A DNA stretch of 64,000 nt, taken from positions 30,726,001 to 30,790,000 of the forward strand of contig OX621255.1 in NCBI GenBank assembly GCA_951640165.1. Reading direction: 5' to 3'. Position 1 is the first letter of the stretch. Each line of letters opens with the position of its first letter. Source of the DNA: Pseudoips prasinana. Taxonomy: Eukaryota > Arthropoda > Insecta > Lepidoptera > Nolidae. The translations under genes were made by a program, and so were the position numbers. The notes under the pieces were generated by a model, which searched no databases, was not told the DNA's origin, and worked only from the letters and a program-made list of their open reading frames with translations. This document shows positions 1 to 11,515 of the stretch, piece after piece.

Positions 1-240
1 CGGGCTAAACTAAAAGTACTGCATGGATTTACTTCAAATTTTGCATGATTAATACTAAGAGATTGGGTATGAAGTACTTTTTGAGTTTAGCCCGGACATA
101 CATACAGACAAACAGACAAAAAATCTAAAAACTATATTTTTGGCTTCGATATCGATTGTAGATCACGCCCCAGGTATCCCTTTTAAAAAATATTCAATGT
201 ACAATTTTGACTTTCCTTCGATTTTATTATATGTATAGAT
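1..240. mobile_element. Family J repeat folded back on itself at the window edge
   Basis: 1-72 reads as the minus strand of family J ('cgggctaaactaaaagtact', 'catggatttacttcaaattt'). From 73 on the plus strand appears ('agtactttttgagtttagcc') and runs normally to 'gattttattatatgtat'. The element continues left of the window. Confidence 0.7.
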
Positions 241-599
241 GATTAGGTGTTGAGTGTTGAGATGGTTGTATAAGGATCTAATAAATTAATTATAAATCTT
301 TTGACGTATAATTCTTATAAGTAACTAAATTCCTGAGAATTCAACTTAAGTATTATTTTAAAATAAATAATAAGTCATTTTGTTGAATTTATCGTATCAG
401 CTTTACAGGAAAATTGCTTGATTGGTATCTATTCCACTCTTAACAATATGTTATTTCATTAATAATTTCAAGAAATTAACTTTTTCATTATCACAAATTA
501 TATTAATATTCTAAATGACCAATAATTGTGGACATCTTGGGAGAGGCCTTTCAGCTGTCCAGCTATGGACAGTCTATCGATTGTAATGATGACGATCAT

Positions 600-760
600 G
601 ATGATATGATAAAATTTAAGTCACGATCTAATCATACCTATTTGTACCTAGAATTAATTTACTGTTAATTTGTAATTCTACAATTATTATACATGTTCTG
701 ACTATTTACATGCGTTTTCTTAATGTCAATGTGAATAAAAACCGATTTTTTTCTTTTAAT
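600..760 (-). mobile_element. Family I repeat, terminal part
   Basis: 'acatgttctgactatttaca' and 'gtgaataaaaaccgattttt'. The palindromic MITE at 762 follows directly. Confidence 0.6.
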
Positions 761-761
761 A

Positions 762-888
762 GTACACACGGCTACACATCAAGCTATACATTTCCAGTAT
801 AAGCTGATCTCGCGTTGTATAGGATTTCCATACAATAACAGGTCAGCTTATATTGGAAATGTATAGCTTGATATGTAGCCGTGTGTAC
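762..888. mobile_element. Palindromic MITE, family P (127 bp)
   Basis: Arms of 46 bp start gtacacacggctacacatc and pair with two mismatches. It sits at the end of a family I copy. The termini resemble the MITEs at 29272, 31136 and 49122 (gtacagacgccagcacatc), so this is a divergent relative. Confidence 0.75.
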
Positions 889-974
889 CTATAATACTTT
901 AAAATTAATGAATAGTTACACTTAACTGGGTGTAACTATTTTATTGTGTTGTTAACTGGAATATTTTCTCAGAA

Positions 975-1045
975 AAATATAGAATCACGACTGTTTCCCA
1001 GAGGGGTAGGCAGGGACGACAGATTTCCATTTGTCACAATCGAAA
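975..1045 (-). pseudogene. RTE-like LINE tail, short fragment
   Basis: Minus strand of 'tgacaaatggaaatctgtcg' and 'ctacccctctggg'. About 70 bp. Confidence 0.5.
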
Positions 1046-1880
1046 TATCAAATATTTTTTCGTCCATAAAGTCAAAGTCAAAAGTCATTTATTCTGTAAA
1101 TAAAATACATTTATGTTTATTTAATATGCAGGTAAAATGTTGCAAGTGATGATGTGTATCGGCCCTTATTATTAATTTTATGTTCTTATAATAAAGTTCA
1201 CCACTGTAAGGTTAATGTTTTTCTGTCTGTACTCACTCCTCCCAAATACCAATCAATGATTTTTTTACTCTTGACGTTCTAATCGGTTGAGTAAAATGGG
1301 TATATTTAATTGAAAATGAAATAATTTTTTTTGAGCCAGAATGAGAATAGCCTTTAAGATTATACAAAAAAATATGGTATTTAATAAAAAATAATTTTAA
1401 CATCCTGAAGCTACGAGTATGCATGTATAGTAAAAAATACACTCCATTTGGTGTTCGTACCTCGAGTCTGGGCTGTTACTGAATCGAGTGCCTCGAAGAA
1501 CACGTAAAGCTTGTGGGGCTTAGTGGGTCTTATACATAGGTTCAGTTGGTCCTAATATGGATCTATGGATCCTCGCCTAATAACTCTGCGGTAATATTGG
1601 ATTATAAGAGTGAGGTGCACTATTGAACTATGTATTGCAGTGCACCTATGCACTTAAGCACTACGAAAAGTCCTCCCAATTTCAAAAATCGGAAATGTTA
1701 AAATTTATATTTATAAATAAAAGAGCAGATAAATCATTTCTATATTATAAGTTTCCGTAATCTTTGATACTTATAATAACACACAACAGAGTAAGAAATC
1801 GGTCGGCCTTATTATGGTCGATGTATTCAATGTATTACATTGTCTTGCTGACTGTAGTTATTGATTTTTATTATGTGTTT
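1046..1880. other. No gene seen; AT-rich
   Basis: Only a degraded SINE T-like scrap around 1458-1512 ('gtgcctcgaagaacacgtaa') is recognisable. Confidence 0.5.
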
Positions 1881-1886
1881 TATTGT

Positions 1887-1931
1887 ATATGTTTCATAAT
1901 TTTGGGCAACCCCCAAAATTATGAAACATAT
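1887..1931. repeat. Perfect 20-bp hairpin, 5-nt loop
   Basis: atatgtttcataattttggg (1887-1906) pairs exactly with 1912-1931. No repeat family recognised around it. Confidence 0.9.
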
Positions 1932-2236
1932 CAAAAAATATTATTAAAAAAAACGAAGAAGCACGTGTTTAATTACCTATATCTTTCAATTAAAATAAAT
2001 GCCTAGTTTGAAGTTGATCAGAATAAGAAAAGACTTTGTTCGATATAAACTTAGCACCTCTTTTCTCTCGCTTTTTTCAAAAATATTTTCTTAGTGCACA
2101 CCTACGTCACTTTAGAAATATTTGTGGCAAAAATCGTGGTTCTAGACCCAGCAGTTTCAGCTGTGCTTTGATTTATCAGTCAGTCTTTTTTATATATAGA
2201 TTATTACAACATTATTTTGTTGATATATACAGCCTA

Positions 2237-2500
2237 TTTTTAACCGACTTCCAAAGAAGGAGGGTATCAACTCGACTGTTTGATTTTTTTTTATTTGTGC
2301 TATGCCATTTCTCCGTTGTACCTACGTGAACGATATTTGAAAATTATTTTACTAAACGATAGGGAATGCTTAAAATCCACTCCCTCCGTTTTTAAATGGA
2401 TTAATAGGAATCTGTTTAGTTTTGTAGAAGGAAATAGAAAACCTCGATTTTCTTCTACATTCAGATCGAGACAGTATCGTCCGAAGGCATTCCTCTTAAA
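2237..2500 (+). mobile_element. 'ttaaccgacttccaaa' LINE-tail repeat
   Basis: 'ttaaccgacttccaaagaag' with a poly-T and 'tatgccatttctccgttgta' region, then 'gatagggaatgcttaaaatc'. A related copy is at 24858. Confidence 0.5.
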
Positions 2501-2639
2501 CAAGAGACTTACTAATAATTGAAATATCTCAACGGGCGAGTATGAAATGCGAGCAGTAAAAGTGTATTCTATTTTAATCGCCCTCCTGCAGGCGGGAATG
2601 CAAGTTTAGAGGAATCGTCTGAGACTTAACTTGAGTCTT

Positions 2640-2960
2640 TATTATTCTTATGCACTTGTGGTGATTACTTCCAAGGGAATTGTAATAAAGAAGTGTAAAT
2701 GATATTATGCAATACAGAGCTAGTCCTCTCTGAAACTATATATAAACGCAGGCTAGCTAGTGTAGGATCCTCAGCGGCGAGGATCGCGTTGCCGCCTTAA
2801 CACGTGATCGGTAATACCGTGCAAGTGATCTGACCCCCATTTCGAATTCCATCTTTTTACTTCAGCGGCCGCCTGAGATGTGGCCCATAAGGGTGCCCTC
2901 AGGTATTAGTCGTTTAAATTAAGCTACTGGTTGAGAGCTTTTTGCGCTAGCCAACTGCTC
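2640..2960 (+). promoter_or_regulatory. LTR-like TATA promoter region
   Basis: tatataaa at 2739-2746 lies 32 bp before an Inr-like tcagc (2771-2775). It stands in a GC-richer island with 'aacgcaggctagctagtg' and a 'gtaataccgtgcaagtgatc' downstream. This layout fits a solo retrotransposon LTR or a small promoter. No partner LTR, primer-binding site or ORF is seen. Confidence 0.3.
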
Positions 2961-3870
2961 GTTGTTTTCAATTCTTTAATTTGATATACTATTGCTAAAT
3001 GTAACAATAATAGCTTAGTAACTTGCTATTTATTATTTATTTAAGAATATTAAAAATACATGTGACGAAACAGACCGCACGGACGGACTAATTTAAAATA
3101 TTTTGTTACTTTAATTACTGTTTTATGTAATACATTGTGAGCTTGACAAGTACAAGTGTATGTAATACCCAAGTGCTGAATAAATTTCATTATTTCATTT
3201 CATTATATACAAGGTGTAAAATAAGTGTGGACGCAACTTAAGAGCGCTATGTCCCTATAAATCTGAACGAATTAATAGATAATAATAATTTAAGGGGGTT
3301 AATATATTTTTCAGCCTTACATGAGGAGTACGATTAGGAAAAAACTACATAGGCGCCTAAGATAGAGCTTCGATTATACTCAGCTCAATTATAAAGTGAA
3401 GAGAAGATTTAATAAATTCAATGTATCTTCTAACAAATAGTAATATTACTTACGTTTTACTTCCTTTTTAGTAAATGTATTACGATACCTACGCAATGTG
3501 TGTACGTTAATGTCGATAATGTGTGTTAATTATAGTAAACGTTGATAAAACAGATGGTATCTACGCGTGGGACATAAAAATACTAAAAATGGAACGGTTT
3601 TTATTTATTTTGCAGCTTCACTTAAATGTGGGCCAAGTAAATGGTCAGGTTTGTTTATTAGTGCTACTTAAATAGGAGCAAATACTGACTAAACTTTGCT
3701 TTTTGGATAATACATTGAAAGTTTAGCTTTTTAACAATAAATGTCTAATGTATTGTTAATAATGCACTTATTGCTCCACTACCGCCCTGGCTTCGTACAA
3801 ATAAATAATTTTTGATGCCTTGAGTGACATTTTGTGTTAGTCAACATCAATTAATAATAATGTTGTTAAA

Positions 3871-3990
3871 TAATAATAATATTCTGGGACATTATTTGCA
3901 CACGGCCATCTGATCCCAAACTAAGCAGAGCTAATTATGAACTAGTCCTACCAGGCAAGCGTATTTCTTATGGTTACTTCGGTACAGGCA
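3871..3990 (-). mobile_element. SINE family A, tail fragment
   Basis: Starts with ATT repeats and 'attctgggacattatttgc', then 'ctgatcccaaactaagcag'. It loses similarity after ~3930, with weaker matching to about 3990. Confidence 0.55.
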
Positions 3991-4249
3991 TTGCCTAGTG
4001 AGGCTATCATCCTACATCAAGTTGTTTTTCGAAAATAAAATATTTATAAGAAATGTTACTCGTTGATAATGTAGGTTTCTATAGGTGAATAAAACTTGAA
4101 ATGAATTAGGTAGCTTTTTGAAAAGGTTAGGATGGAAATAGAACTGACAAACTACCTTTAAGAGGGGTAGGGCACAGCGTTCATTCGCTCAAAGAGCAGC
4201 CCGACTGGGGAAGTACCTCCACCTTACAGAAGACATAATAACATTAATT

Positions 4250-4470
4250 ACTTTAGTGTTGTGTTTCTGCGTGTGAGTAAGGTCGCCAGAGCTCATTGGG
4301 GTGGGGGGAAGGGTCAGCAACACTTGTTTGCTGACTCTTAAAAGCCGGCAACGCACCCGTGACACCTCTGGTGTTGCGGGCGTACATGGGCGGCGGTGAT
4401 CACTTACCATCACGTGACCCACTTGCTCGTTTGTCGGCCAATGCCATAAAAAAAATAAAATAAAAACTAA
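4250..4470 (+). mobile_element. LINE 3'UTR repeat, family E
   Basis: 'gtgtgagtaaggtcgccaga', 'aaagccggcaacgcacccgt', 'gatcacttaccatcacgtga', 'cacttgctcgtttgtcggcc', then an A-rich tail. The tail marks it as the sense orientation. Confidence 0.65.
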
Positions 4471-4604
4471 AACTGTTAGTCTAGAACGCATTATTGTATA
4501 TTTTGCCTCAGTATTACTGGACAAAACTAAATTGGACAAAATGGAATTGTATTAAAATTTTGGCTAGTTACTTAGTTTTATTACTTAGTGTCTCTTTGTG
4601 TAAT

Positions 4605-4745
4605 ATTGCCATTAAAGTGCGATCGCCAACCCGTATGTCAAGCGTGGCGATTATGGCCTCTAAAAGGTAGACGCAAGTCCACTGTGGAAATCTTTTGGGG
4701 AAGGTTTTGTCCAGCAGTGGACGTAATTCGACTGACATGGTGAAT
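4605..4745 (+). mobile_element. Family F repeat, 3' part
   Basis: 'gatcgccaacccgtatgtca' to 'ttttgtccagcagtggacgt'. The shared F/G/H tail is present. Confidence 0.6.
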
Positions 4746-4889
4746 TGCTTGGAGTCGCAGACATTATGGTTAGTGTCCGTGAATTGCATGTTTGCTTAAA
4801 TTCCTCGCTATGCAGGGATTTAAATGCCTTGTGTGGGAGTTGCGTTTCTTAAGAAAAGCAAAATAACATAAAAACACATGCCGATTAAA

Positions 4890-5215
4890 GAATATTTATA
4901 AATAAATAAATAAAATAAAAAAGGTTTTTATTCACGTAGACTTTAAAAAAGCGCTTGTAAATAGTCAGAACATGTTCGTAGTAATATATAATTAATTTAT
5001 AATTATTTCTAGGTACATTAGATATTTAGGTACACGGATTGTAGGAAATAATTTACAATAAGATTTATTTTATAACAGTAACGATATTTAACTAACTTAA
5101 ATTAAGTTATTGTCAAGGATCATGTGTAAGTTTAATTATCAAATTTTAAATTTTAGCTATATTTTTACTACATATTGTCTGAATGGTTCTGTCTATATTA
5201 AAGGTGTTATTATTA
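4890..5215 (+). mobile_element. Family I repeat
   Basis: A-rich start, then 'ggtttttattcacgtagact', 'agcgcttgtaaatagtcaga', 'tatttaggtacacggattg' and 'ttaagttattgtcaagga'. No protein or tRNA homology is seen, so its class is unresolved. Strand is relative to this motif order. Confidence 0.65.
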
Positions 5216-5299
5216 TTATTAATAATATAATTTTTACATTTATTTTTTATACACCCTTAAACTATAACTTATCATAATTCATCATTTTTTTATGGGCAG

Positions 5300-5445
5300 A
5301 GCTTGGGGTAAGCTTGTCAAAGTGGTTCAAGCCTCCCAGTTACTGTTGTTTGATGACTAAGAAGGAGAAAATACTCAGAAATTAACCACGTTTGCGGTCA
5401 CCCATCTACAGCTTGGCCGTGCGCTACTTAGCCTCATTGATCGTT
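5300..5445 (-). mobile_element. Family N repeat
   Basis: 'ttgcggtcacccatctacag' and 'tttgatgactaagaaggag'. Related sequence at 21335-21540 ('tgtggtcacccatctatgga'). Confidence 0.4.
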
Positions 5446-5479
5446 TTCCGATTTGTCTGTGAGTATCTATCATACAAAT

Positions 5480-5738
5480 AATATCTGGGGATAATATCTG
5501 GGGACAATGTCACACAGATCATCCTAGCCCCAAACTAAGCAAAGCTTGTACTATGGGTACCAGGCGACGATATACATACTTATATAGATAGATAAAGACA
5601 TAAATACATAGAAAACATCCATGACTCAGAAACAAATATGCGTGCTCATCACACAAATATTTGCACTTACTGGGATTCGAACCCAGGACCACCAGCTTCG
5701 TAGGCAGGGGCACTACCAACTAGGCTACGGTGACCGTC
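5480..5738 (-). mobile_element. SINE family B, full length
   Basis: From 'tctggggacaatgtcacac' to 'aggctacggtgaccgtc'. The tRNA head (box B as gggattcgaacccag) is at the 5.7 kb end. A short doubling of 'ataatatctgggga' is present at the tail. Confidence 0.88.
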
Positions 5739-5739
5739 A

Positions 5740-6340
5740 AATAACCTTTACTGTGTTCCTGCCGACTTCTATCAAGTTGTATTGATTTATTATGTGTTAT
5801 CGGCAGTTTAGCATGAAAATACTAGCTACCATTAGTCTGATTGGCCCAAGGTTAGTACCGTCAGAATAATATTTCGATTCTGATACCTGGATGAGTCATA
5901 TAATTGCAGTAATCAACAACACCTAGGAGTAATTAATCGAGAATTTTAATTTTAAGAGTACTTTTTAATTGATAATAATTGTTGAATTCGTAGATTTGTC
6001 TAGTTTGATCGTTATTTTTAAAGGTTAGATCTTTGTACAAAGCCACTTTAAGATTATTGTTACTCTTTATTAAAACAAAAGACTTCTATCGGTTTGTAGC
6101 ACCTTTTCCAGATAAACATTGGGTGGACAAGGAAAAGTAAAATGCAAAAGGCGGTAGTTGTAAGTGTACTGTATATAATACATACGTACACAACTTTGAA
6201 CATATATTTAATTAAATACTATACTACTTATAATAATAAACTATACAGACATAACATTATATATCTGTTTAATTAAGGAGTATTAAAGAAAGAGGTTACG
6301 AGTAGAAGTAAATAAATAAGAAGAGAACTGATGGAGATAT
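5740..6340. other. No gene seen; AT-rich unique-looking DNA
   Basis: No repeat family, ORF or RNA motif recognised. Confidence 0.5.
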
Positions 6341-6365
6341 TTAAAACGATAAAAATGATGGTCTG

Positions 6366-6690
6366 TCCACCAGCGGGCACCATTTAGCTGACATGACGAT
6401 AGCGACGACGGACATTCAAAATTTAAAACCCTGCAATCCATTATTTTGCATATTACTTCGAATCTGAACTCATCTAAAATTCCACGTAATCAAAACTTCT
6501 AGTAATAAATATAATTAGGGGGGGGGGGGGGGGGGGGGGATTCGGTCCATCAACCGGCACCATTCAGCTGTCATGACGATGGCGACGACGGACATTCAAA
6601 ATTTAAAACCCTGCAATCCATTATTTTGCATATTACTTCGAATCTGAACTCATCTAAAATTCCACGTAATCAAAACCTCTAGTAATAAAC
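6366..6690 (+). repeat. 180-bp direct duplication with a G22 tract between copies
   Basis: 6366-6510 and 6546-6690 are nearly identical ('aatccattattttgcatatt', 'tctaaaattccacgtaatca'). A run of 22 G (6518-6539) lies between them. Confidence 0.9.
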
Positions 6691-7046
6691 ACACCTAAAT
6701 CAGAAATGGGATATGCCATATTTTGTACTTTAAAGTCATAGTGTTACGATGCAATTTTCACTATCATTCACAGTGACAAAGACCTTTTGTGATTCGGGTA
6801 CAATATTGGTGAATATACCTACGAAAAATCCTTCACCTCCGCAGACCGTGGCGCAATTATAGAATTATTGAACCGCAAAATAAACTTTCCGGTTTTTTCA
6901 ACAAATTTTGGATACAACACAGCTAGTCATAGTTATTACGGAACAGTTATGAAATAATAACTTTGTACGTAATATTTAACTCAACTGATAAATACAAATA
7001 TTCCTTGACGTGAGGCGGAGACATTCTCAAGAGAGCCACATTCCTT

Positions 7047-7208
7047 AATAATCATATCAACCGAAAGACGTCCACTGCTGGACAAAGGCCTCCCCCAAAT
7101 ATCTCCAATTGCCGGTCTTGTGCTATTCGCATCCAGCAGTTTCCAGCTACCCGCATAAGATCATCGGTCCATCTTATAGGGGCCTGCCCACGCTGCGTCT
7201 TCCGGTTC
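7047..7208 (-). pseudogene. Family H LINE tail
   Basis: Minus-strand copy from the (atg)n end 'ccgaaagacgtccactgctg' to 'tgcgtcttccggttcg'. Confidence 0.7.
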
Positions 7209-7225
7209 GTCGTCCTTAACAATTT

Positions 7226-7413
7226 TAATTTTGTGTTTCCGAGTGTGAGTACGTTCGCCAGAGCTCATTGGGGTGGGGGGAAGGCTCAGGAACACTTTTT
7301 GCTGACTTTTAAAGGCCGGCAACGCACTCGCGACACCTTTGGTGTTGCGAGTATACATGGGCGGTGGTGATCACTTACCATTAGGTGGCCCACTTGCTCG
7401 TTCATAACAAATG
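7226..7413 (+). mobile_element. LINE 3'UTR repeat, family E
   Basis: 'gtgtttccgagtgtgagtac' to 'cccacttgctcgttcataac'. The A tail is replaced by the RTE tail at 7405. Confidence 0.62.
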
Positions 7414-7475
7414 GAAATCCGTTGCCTTTGCCTACCCCTCTGGGATACAGGCGTGAGTCTATATATGTATGTATC
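7405..7475 (+). pseudogene. RTE-like LINE tail, last 70 bp
   Basis: 'aaatggaaatccgttgcctt' through 'gtgagtctatatatgtatg'. It abuts the LINE 3'UTR repeat that ends at 7413. Confidence 0.55.
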
Positions 7476-7929
7476 CTTGACGTGAAATATCTATTTGTGC
7501 GTCTTGGGAATGAGAATGACTTGAATACCATGATGGCATGTCGTTTTCTAATACCCATCAAAACCTTTAGGAAACATTTTTGAATGTTTTACATCTACCG
7601 GGTTTTACATTTTCCGTGACGCTGCTTTTTCTAAAGATGCATTCTTTTTAGTTAATAGTTCAGGCCAAAGATAAATGTTATGTGTATTTTGGTTCATTGC
7701 CTTTTCACTATGGCATATATGGCAGATGGCATTGAACTAATTTCTGAATCTCTAGTGAAGTTTTCCGCCGTTGATAGTACTCCCTGCACTAATTAATATT
7801 TGTCAGTACACTGATATTTTTGGTTTTATTCAAACAGAGTAAAGGACCGTAGTTCTTAGTTTCTTCAATGGGATACTTAAACGGCTCAAGCCAGCCAGCA
7901 AAATAAAATTTCGCGACTCAGAGCAGTTA

Positions 7930-8215
7930 TTGATTGATAGATGCATGGGTGACTCCGGAAAGTCAGCGTTCTGTTTGTGGCGCAGTCGCTGTACCGGTTG
8001 GAAAGAGTCAGTAATTCGGGAGGACTCGTGTCCTCTCAGGGCACGTGCCCCACATTACGTGGGACATGACGTAAAAGGGAGTACCGGAGCAACATTCCTG
8101 CGTTCCCGGGGCTCCTACAGTAGGCGTCAAGAAAAGTCCTTGGCGGTTAGGTTTAGTCGGTGCTAGTCCGACATATCCACCCGCAGACACTTTATATTTG
8201 CGGGTGGCAAGCGTA
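7930..8215 (+). mobile_element. Family S repeat ('cggagcaacattcctgcgtt')
   Basis: 'ggagtaccggagcaacattc', 'ttaggtttagtcggtgctag', 'cacccgcagacactt'. Related pieces are at 16995-17100 and 26945-27060. Looks like a LINE 3' region, class unresolved. Confidence 0.5.
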
Positions 8216-8471
8216 GGTATTACCCCTGCATAAACAAATGAAATAGAGAAGCATGGATGGGTTATTTCGGAAAAGCTTTGTATAACTGCCGCTCTACGAG
8301 CTGCTCATCCATTTGAGGGAGAAGGAAGTCATTTTATCGATACGAATGTAAACTAAAGTATAAAATCTAAAGCAGTAAGGTACGTCTGTATCTATGCATG
8401 GTAGCTCCCAAGTGGAGGCTCTAATTTCCTTGCGGTCTTTTAAGTCTAAAATTTACTAAAATTTGATTTAA

Positions 8472-8771
8472 GAGGCCTATTACAGTCCACTAGCGCCGCC
8501 AATAGAAAAAATGTCATAACTCGTAAATAGAATCAAAAATACAAAATATCAAAATATCTAGCTAAATCGTGCATTCAAAACATAAACGGCCGTTTTTGTT
8601 ACAAATGCACGATTTAGCTAAACAGCTATATTTCAAGTGTTGACAATGTGTTATAAAATTAAGTTATTGCCTTTTCTACAGTAATAATAGACCACATTTT
8701 GTATTTTTGATTCAATTTACGAGTTATGACATTTTTTCTATTGGCGGCGCTAGTGGACTGTAATAGGCCTC
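8472..8771. mobile_element. MITE with long inverted repeats and TTAA flanks
   Basis: The ends gaggcctattacagtccact and agtggactgtaataggcctc begin inverted repeats of roughly 75 bp. TTAA lies on both sides (8468-8471, 8772-8775), the piggyBac-type target. A second inner inverted repeat (tagctaaatcgtgcatt / aatgcacgatttagcta) lies near the centre. 300 bp, non-coding. Confidence 0.85.
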
Positions 8772-8779
8772 TTAAGTAA

Positions 8780-9755
8780 CTATGATTAATGACAATTCGT
8801 TGAACTGCTCTGTTTTCTAGTTGATGTCGAAGATTTATAATAATAATAATAATAATTTATTTCAGAATAAATTCCATATATGTTAGTTACATGACAACTT
8901 ATAAAAATGTTAGTATGTTATGTATGTTAGTAAAAAAAATAAAATAAAAAATAAATGAATTTGTAGCTGCGTGAGCATCGTGGTAGAGCCCGCCGACACT
9001 GGGAATTGTCTACTTGACTGCGTGCAGTCGTATCCACCTTCCCAAGATCGGAGAGTCCCACCTATCGACCAAAGTTTTAAGAATGCTGTTGGGGCTGGCG
9101 CGCATACGACGTAGCAGAGATGCGGACCTTTTGCGTATGATGGCCGAAAAACTATGATGGTTAAGTTATGATTATGATTGATGAATCCTGGCCGCGTGTA
9201 TGACATATTCTGACTAGCTCACTGACCAATAATCAGAAGTTTTTGAAGTAAATCTTCTTTATGCGCGCTTGAGTTGAGGAGTACGAAATATGGTTCACAG
9301 GGTGTTAGTTTCGCGGTTAAAACAACATGTTAATATTAATACTGGATCGTGTTTTCATACACACACGCTATTAACACGAATAGTTTTTTATTGTAAGTTT
9401 CTTTCGGTTGTTTGGGTTGAAAGACGTAATTGTACTAGATCCTTGTGTGTTATACCAGGAGTCAATACCTGGGCAATAAAACATGACACAAAATATACTG
9501 AAAATTTGTATATATGCTTGACACAAAATATTAAAACATGACACAAATGGATCAGTATTTTTTGAAATCAGATCAATACCACAACGGCTATAAATTAATG
9601 CCGATACCAACTATGGTATCGTGCCCCTTATCGTAACATATCGTAGTAATAAATAGTTTATCTGCATTGGCAGCCATTGTTGGCGACTGCGTTACACGGC
9701 AAATGTTTTACGATATAAAAACCTTATTAAAATAATTGTATGCCAAGATAAACAC
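8780..9755. other. No gene seen; (ATA)n and an unrecognised repeat-like block
   Basis: An (ata)n run at ~8840 and a GC-richer 200-bp block (8950-9200, 'ggtagagcccgccgacactg') open on the minus strand for 98 codons. No family recognised. Confidence 0.45.
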
Positions 9756-9759
9756 AGAG

Positions 9760-10000
9760 AATGTGCTTCCGACCACACGACTGAAGAAAAAATTAGATAT
9801 ATGTAAGTATGTAACGTAACTGGTTACGAAAGAAAGAGAGAAAGAAAATGTGTGCTCGTACTTTTCTCTCTTGCCCCTACAGTAATATTCGCATCGTAAC
9901 TCTCAATCTTTCCATCTTTACTAACTTATATCTCCCTCTCAACTTGCGTTCGCCTCGCCCGATCACACTTCTCGTCTCTCCCCAATTCAGGCGTGCGCGT
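9760..10000 (+). mobile_element. Family Q repeat
   Basis: 'gtgcttccgaccacacgact', 'aacgtaactggttacgaaag', 'tctccctctcaacttgcgtt'. A minus-strand relative, split by another insertion, is at 38036-38600, and a short piece is at 15550-15620. Confidence 0.45.
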
Positions 10001-10079
10001 GCTAACTCGATGTTCGAACATTCGAACACTCGACGAGCAATTGAACCGACATGCGACAATAAGCGGAATTAACACTACA

Positions 10080-11510
10080 AATTGATTTCATATTTAGCCT
10101 AATAATGACTTTTAAATTGATTTAGTTGCATAAAATACAGAATAGCCGCTGTTACGGTTATTTAATCGTAACGAGGAAAAGTTAACAGCCTTTCAAAGCG
10201 GTTAAAAGTCAACACACGTGTTGACCACAAATTAAAGAGTAACCAAATAACATTATGATGATATAACTGCACATTAAAGTTATCTAAACTCCAAATATAG
10301 TTAGTTACAGGCCATTAAACTTAATAAACCATGCATCTCTTGTACGAACGACTAGGAAGCGAGGTTTAAACCACATTCGGTTGATTTGTGTGGATGTGGA
10401 CACACTCGAAATATACGCGGCGACAGTGATGCGCTGGAAACAGATTAGCCTACTAACTGAGGGTACCGTTCGCAAAACAATGGAGACACTTTATAAAATA
10501 TTATGTTTATATATTATTTTTTTATTTTATTACCTTATCTGTTTATTATTTTACATGACTTTCTCAGCTACACCGGACAATAAAGGCGAGTGCGAGCTCC
10601 AGCTGTCTAGCAATATAAAATACATTTAGGAAAAACATAATTCGATTATAATAAATTAATTTGATTTTATGTTCTTTTTCCGTATTTATGTAACCCGATT
10701 TCTCCGCTGTTTATGAAACGATTTTGATTTTTTTATCCTTAGGGAATGCTGTTGAACGTATTCTCATAATTATGAATGTTGGTCTAATCTGTTTTCTGAA
10801 AGAAAAGTTCAGACTTCAACATATCTTAGATATCTTGAAGTGCAAACTTCTATAGGCGCGTTGAGCACCTTTTGGGTGAACAAAAAGGGTGAAACTCGCG
10901 TCATCGGACAATTCCCATAATTATATATGTATACTGTGTATACATATATGTATACCTCCGAGCGCTGTTAGTACCTATACATTATATATATACAAAGAGT
11001 ATAATATATTGTAGACTATTTAGATTAGAACTGTAAAAAATTGTCTTCACTTCTGCAGTATCCAAAAACTGCCCTGCTTGTTTTTTTGTAATTGTAATTA
11101 TTAATTCAAATTTACTATATACCGTAAGTCATGCAATGATAATAAGGATAAAAAGTAGTTGTGTGACTAATGTGAAACAAACACTTTGTCATAATTTACT
11201 ATCGCTACGTTCGCGACAACGGAAGTCAACAGAGCGTGCGTTTGCGCAACTGCCATTGTCTTGTGCTGACCCTACTCTGATTGTACACGTAACTTAATGT
11301 TCATTATGATTTTGTATTGTTTTCATAATTTATGTATCTTGTACTCCCAACTTGAAGGGAGAGTACATTTTTTACTTGTTTGTATGACGGGTTCAACATT
11401 TATAAGTAAATATACAAGGTGTAACAAAAGTAGTGGACGTAACTAAAGTAGGTTAATTTGCCTAAAGAATCAAATAAGTATTTTTCGTATAACATCCATT
11501 GGATAAATAA
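10080..11510. other. No gene seen; AT-rich
   Basis: Contains a 'tttctccgctgtttatgaaa' scrap (10700) resembling the 2237 repeat. Otherwise only AT-rich sequence and the hairpin at 10916. Confidence 0.5.
10916..10965. repeat. AT-rich self-complementary stretch
   Basis: atatatgtatac / gtatacatatat with a 3-nt loop, followed by another tatgtatac. Probably simple AT/GT alternation. Confidence 0.6.
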
Positions 11511-11515
11511 ATGCA

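Noticed and set aside
4189..4539. 116-codon minus-strand ORF
   Set aside because: It is the antisense of the family E LINE 3'UTR repeat; similar ORFs appear antisense in the copy at 7226.
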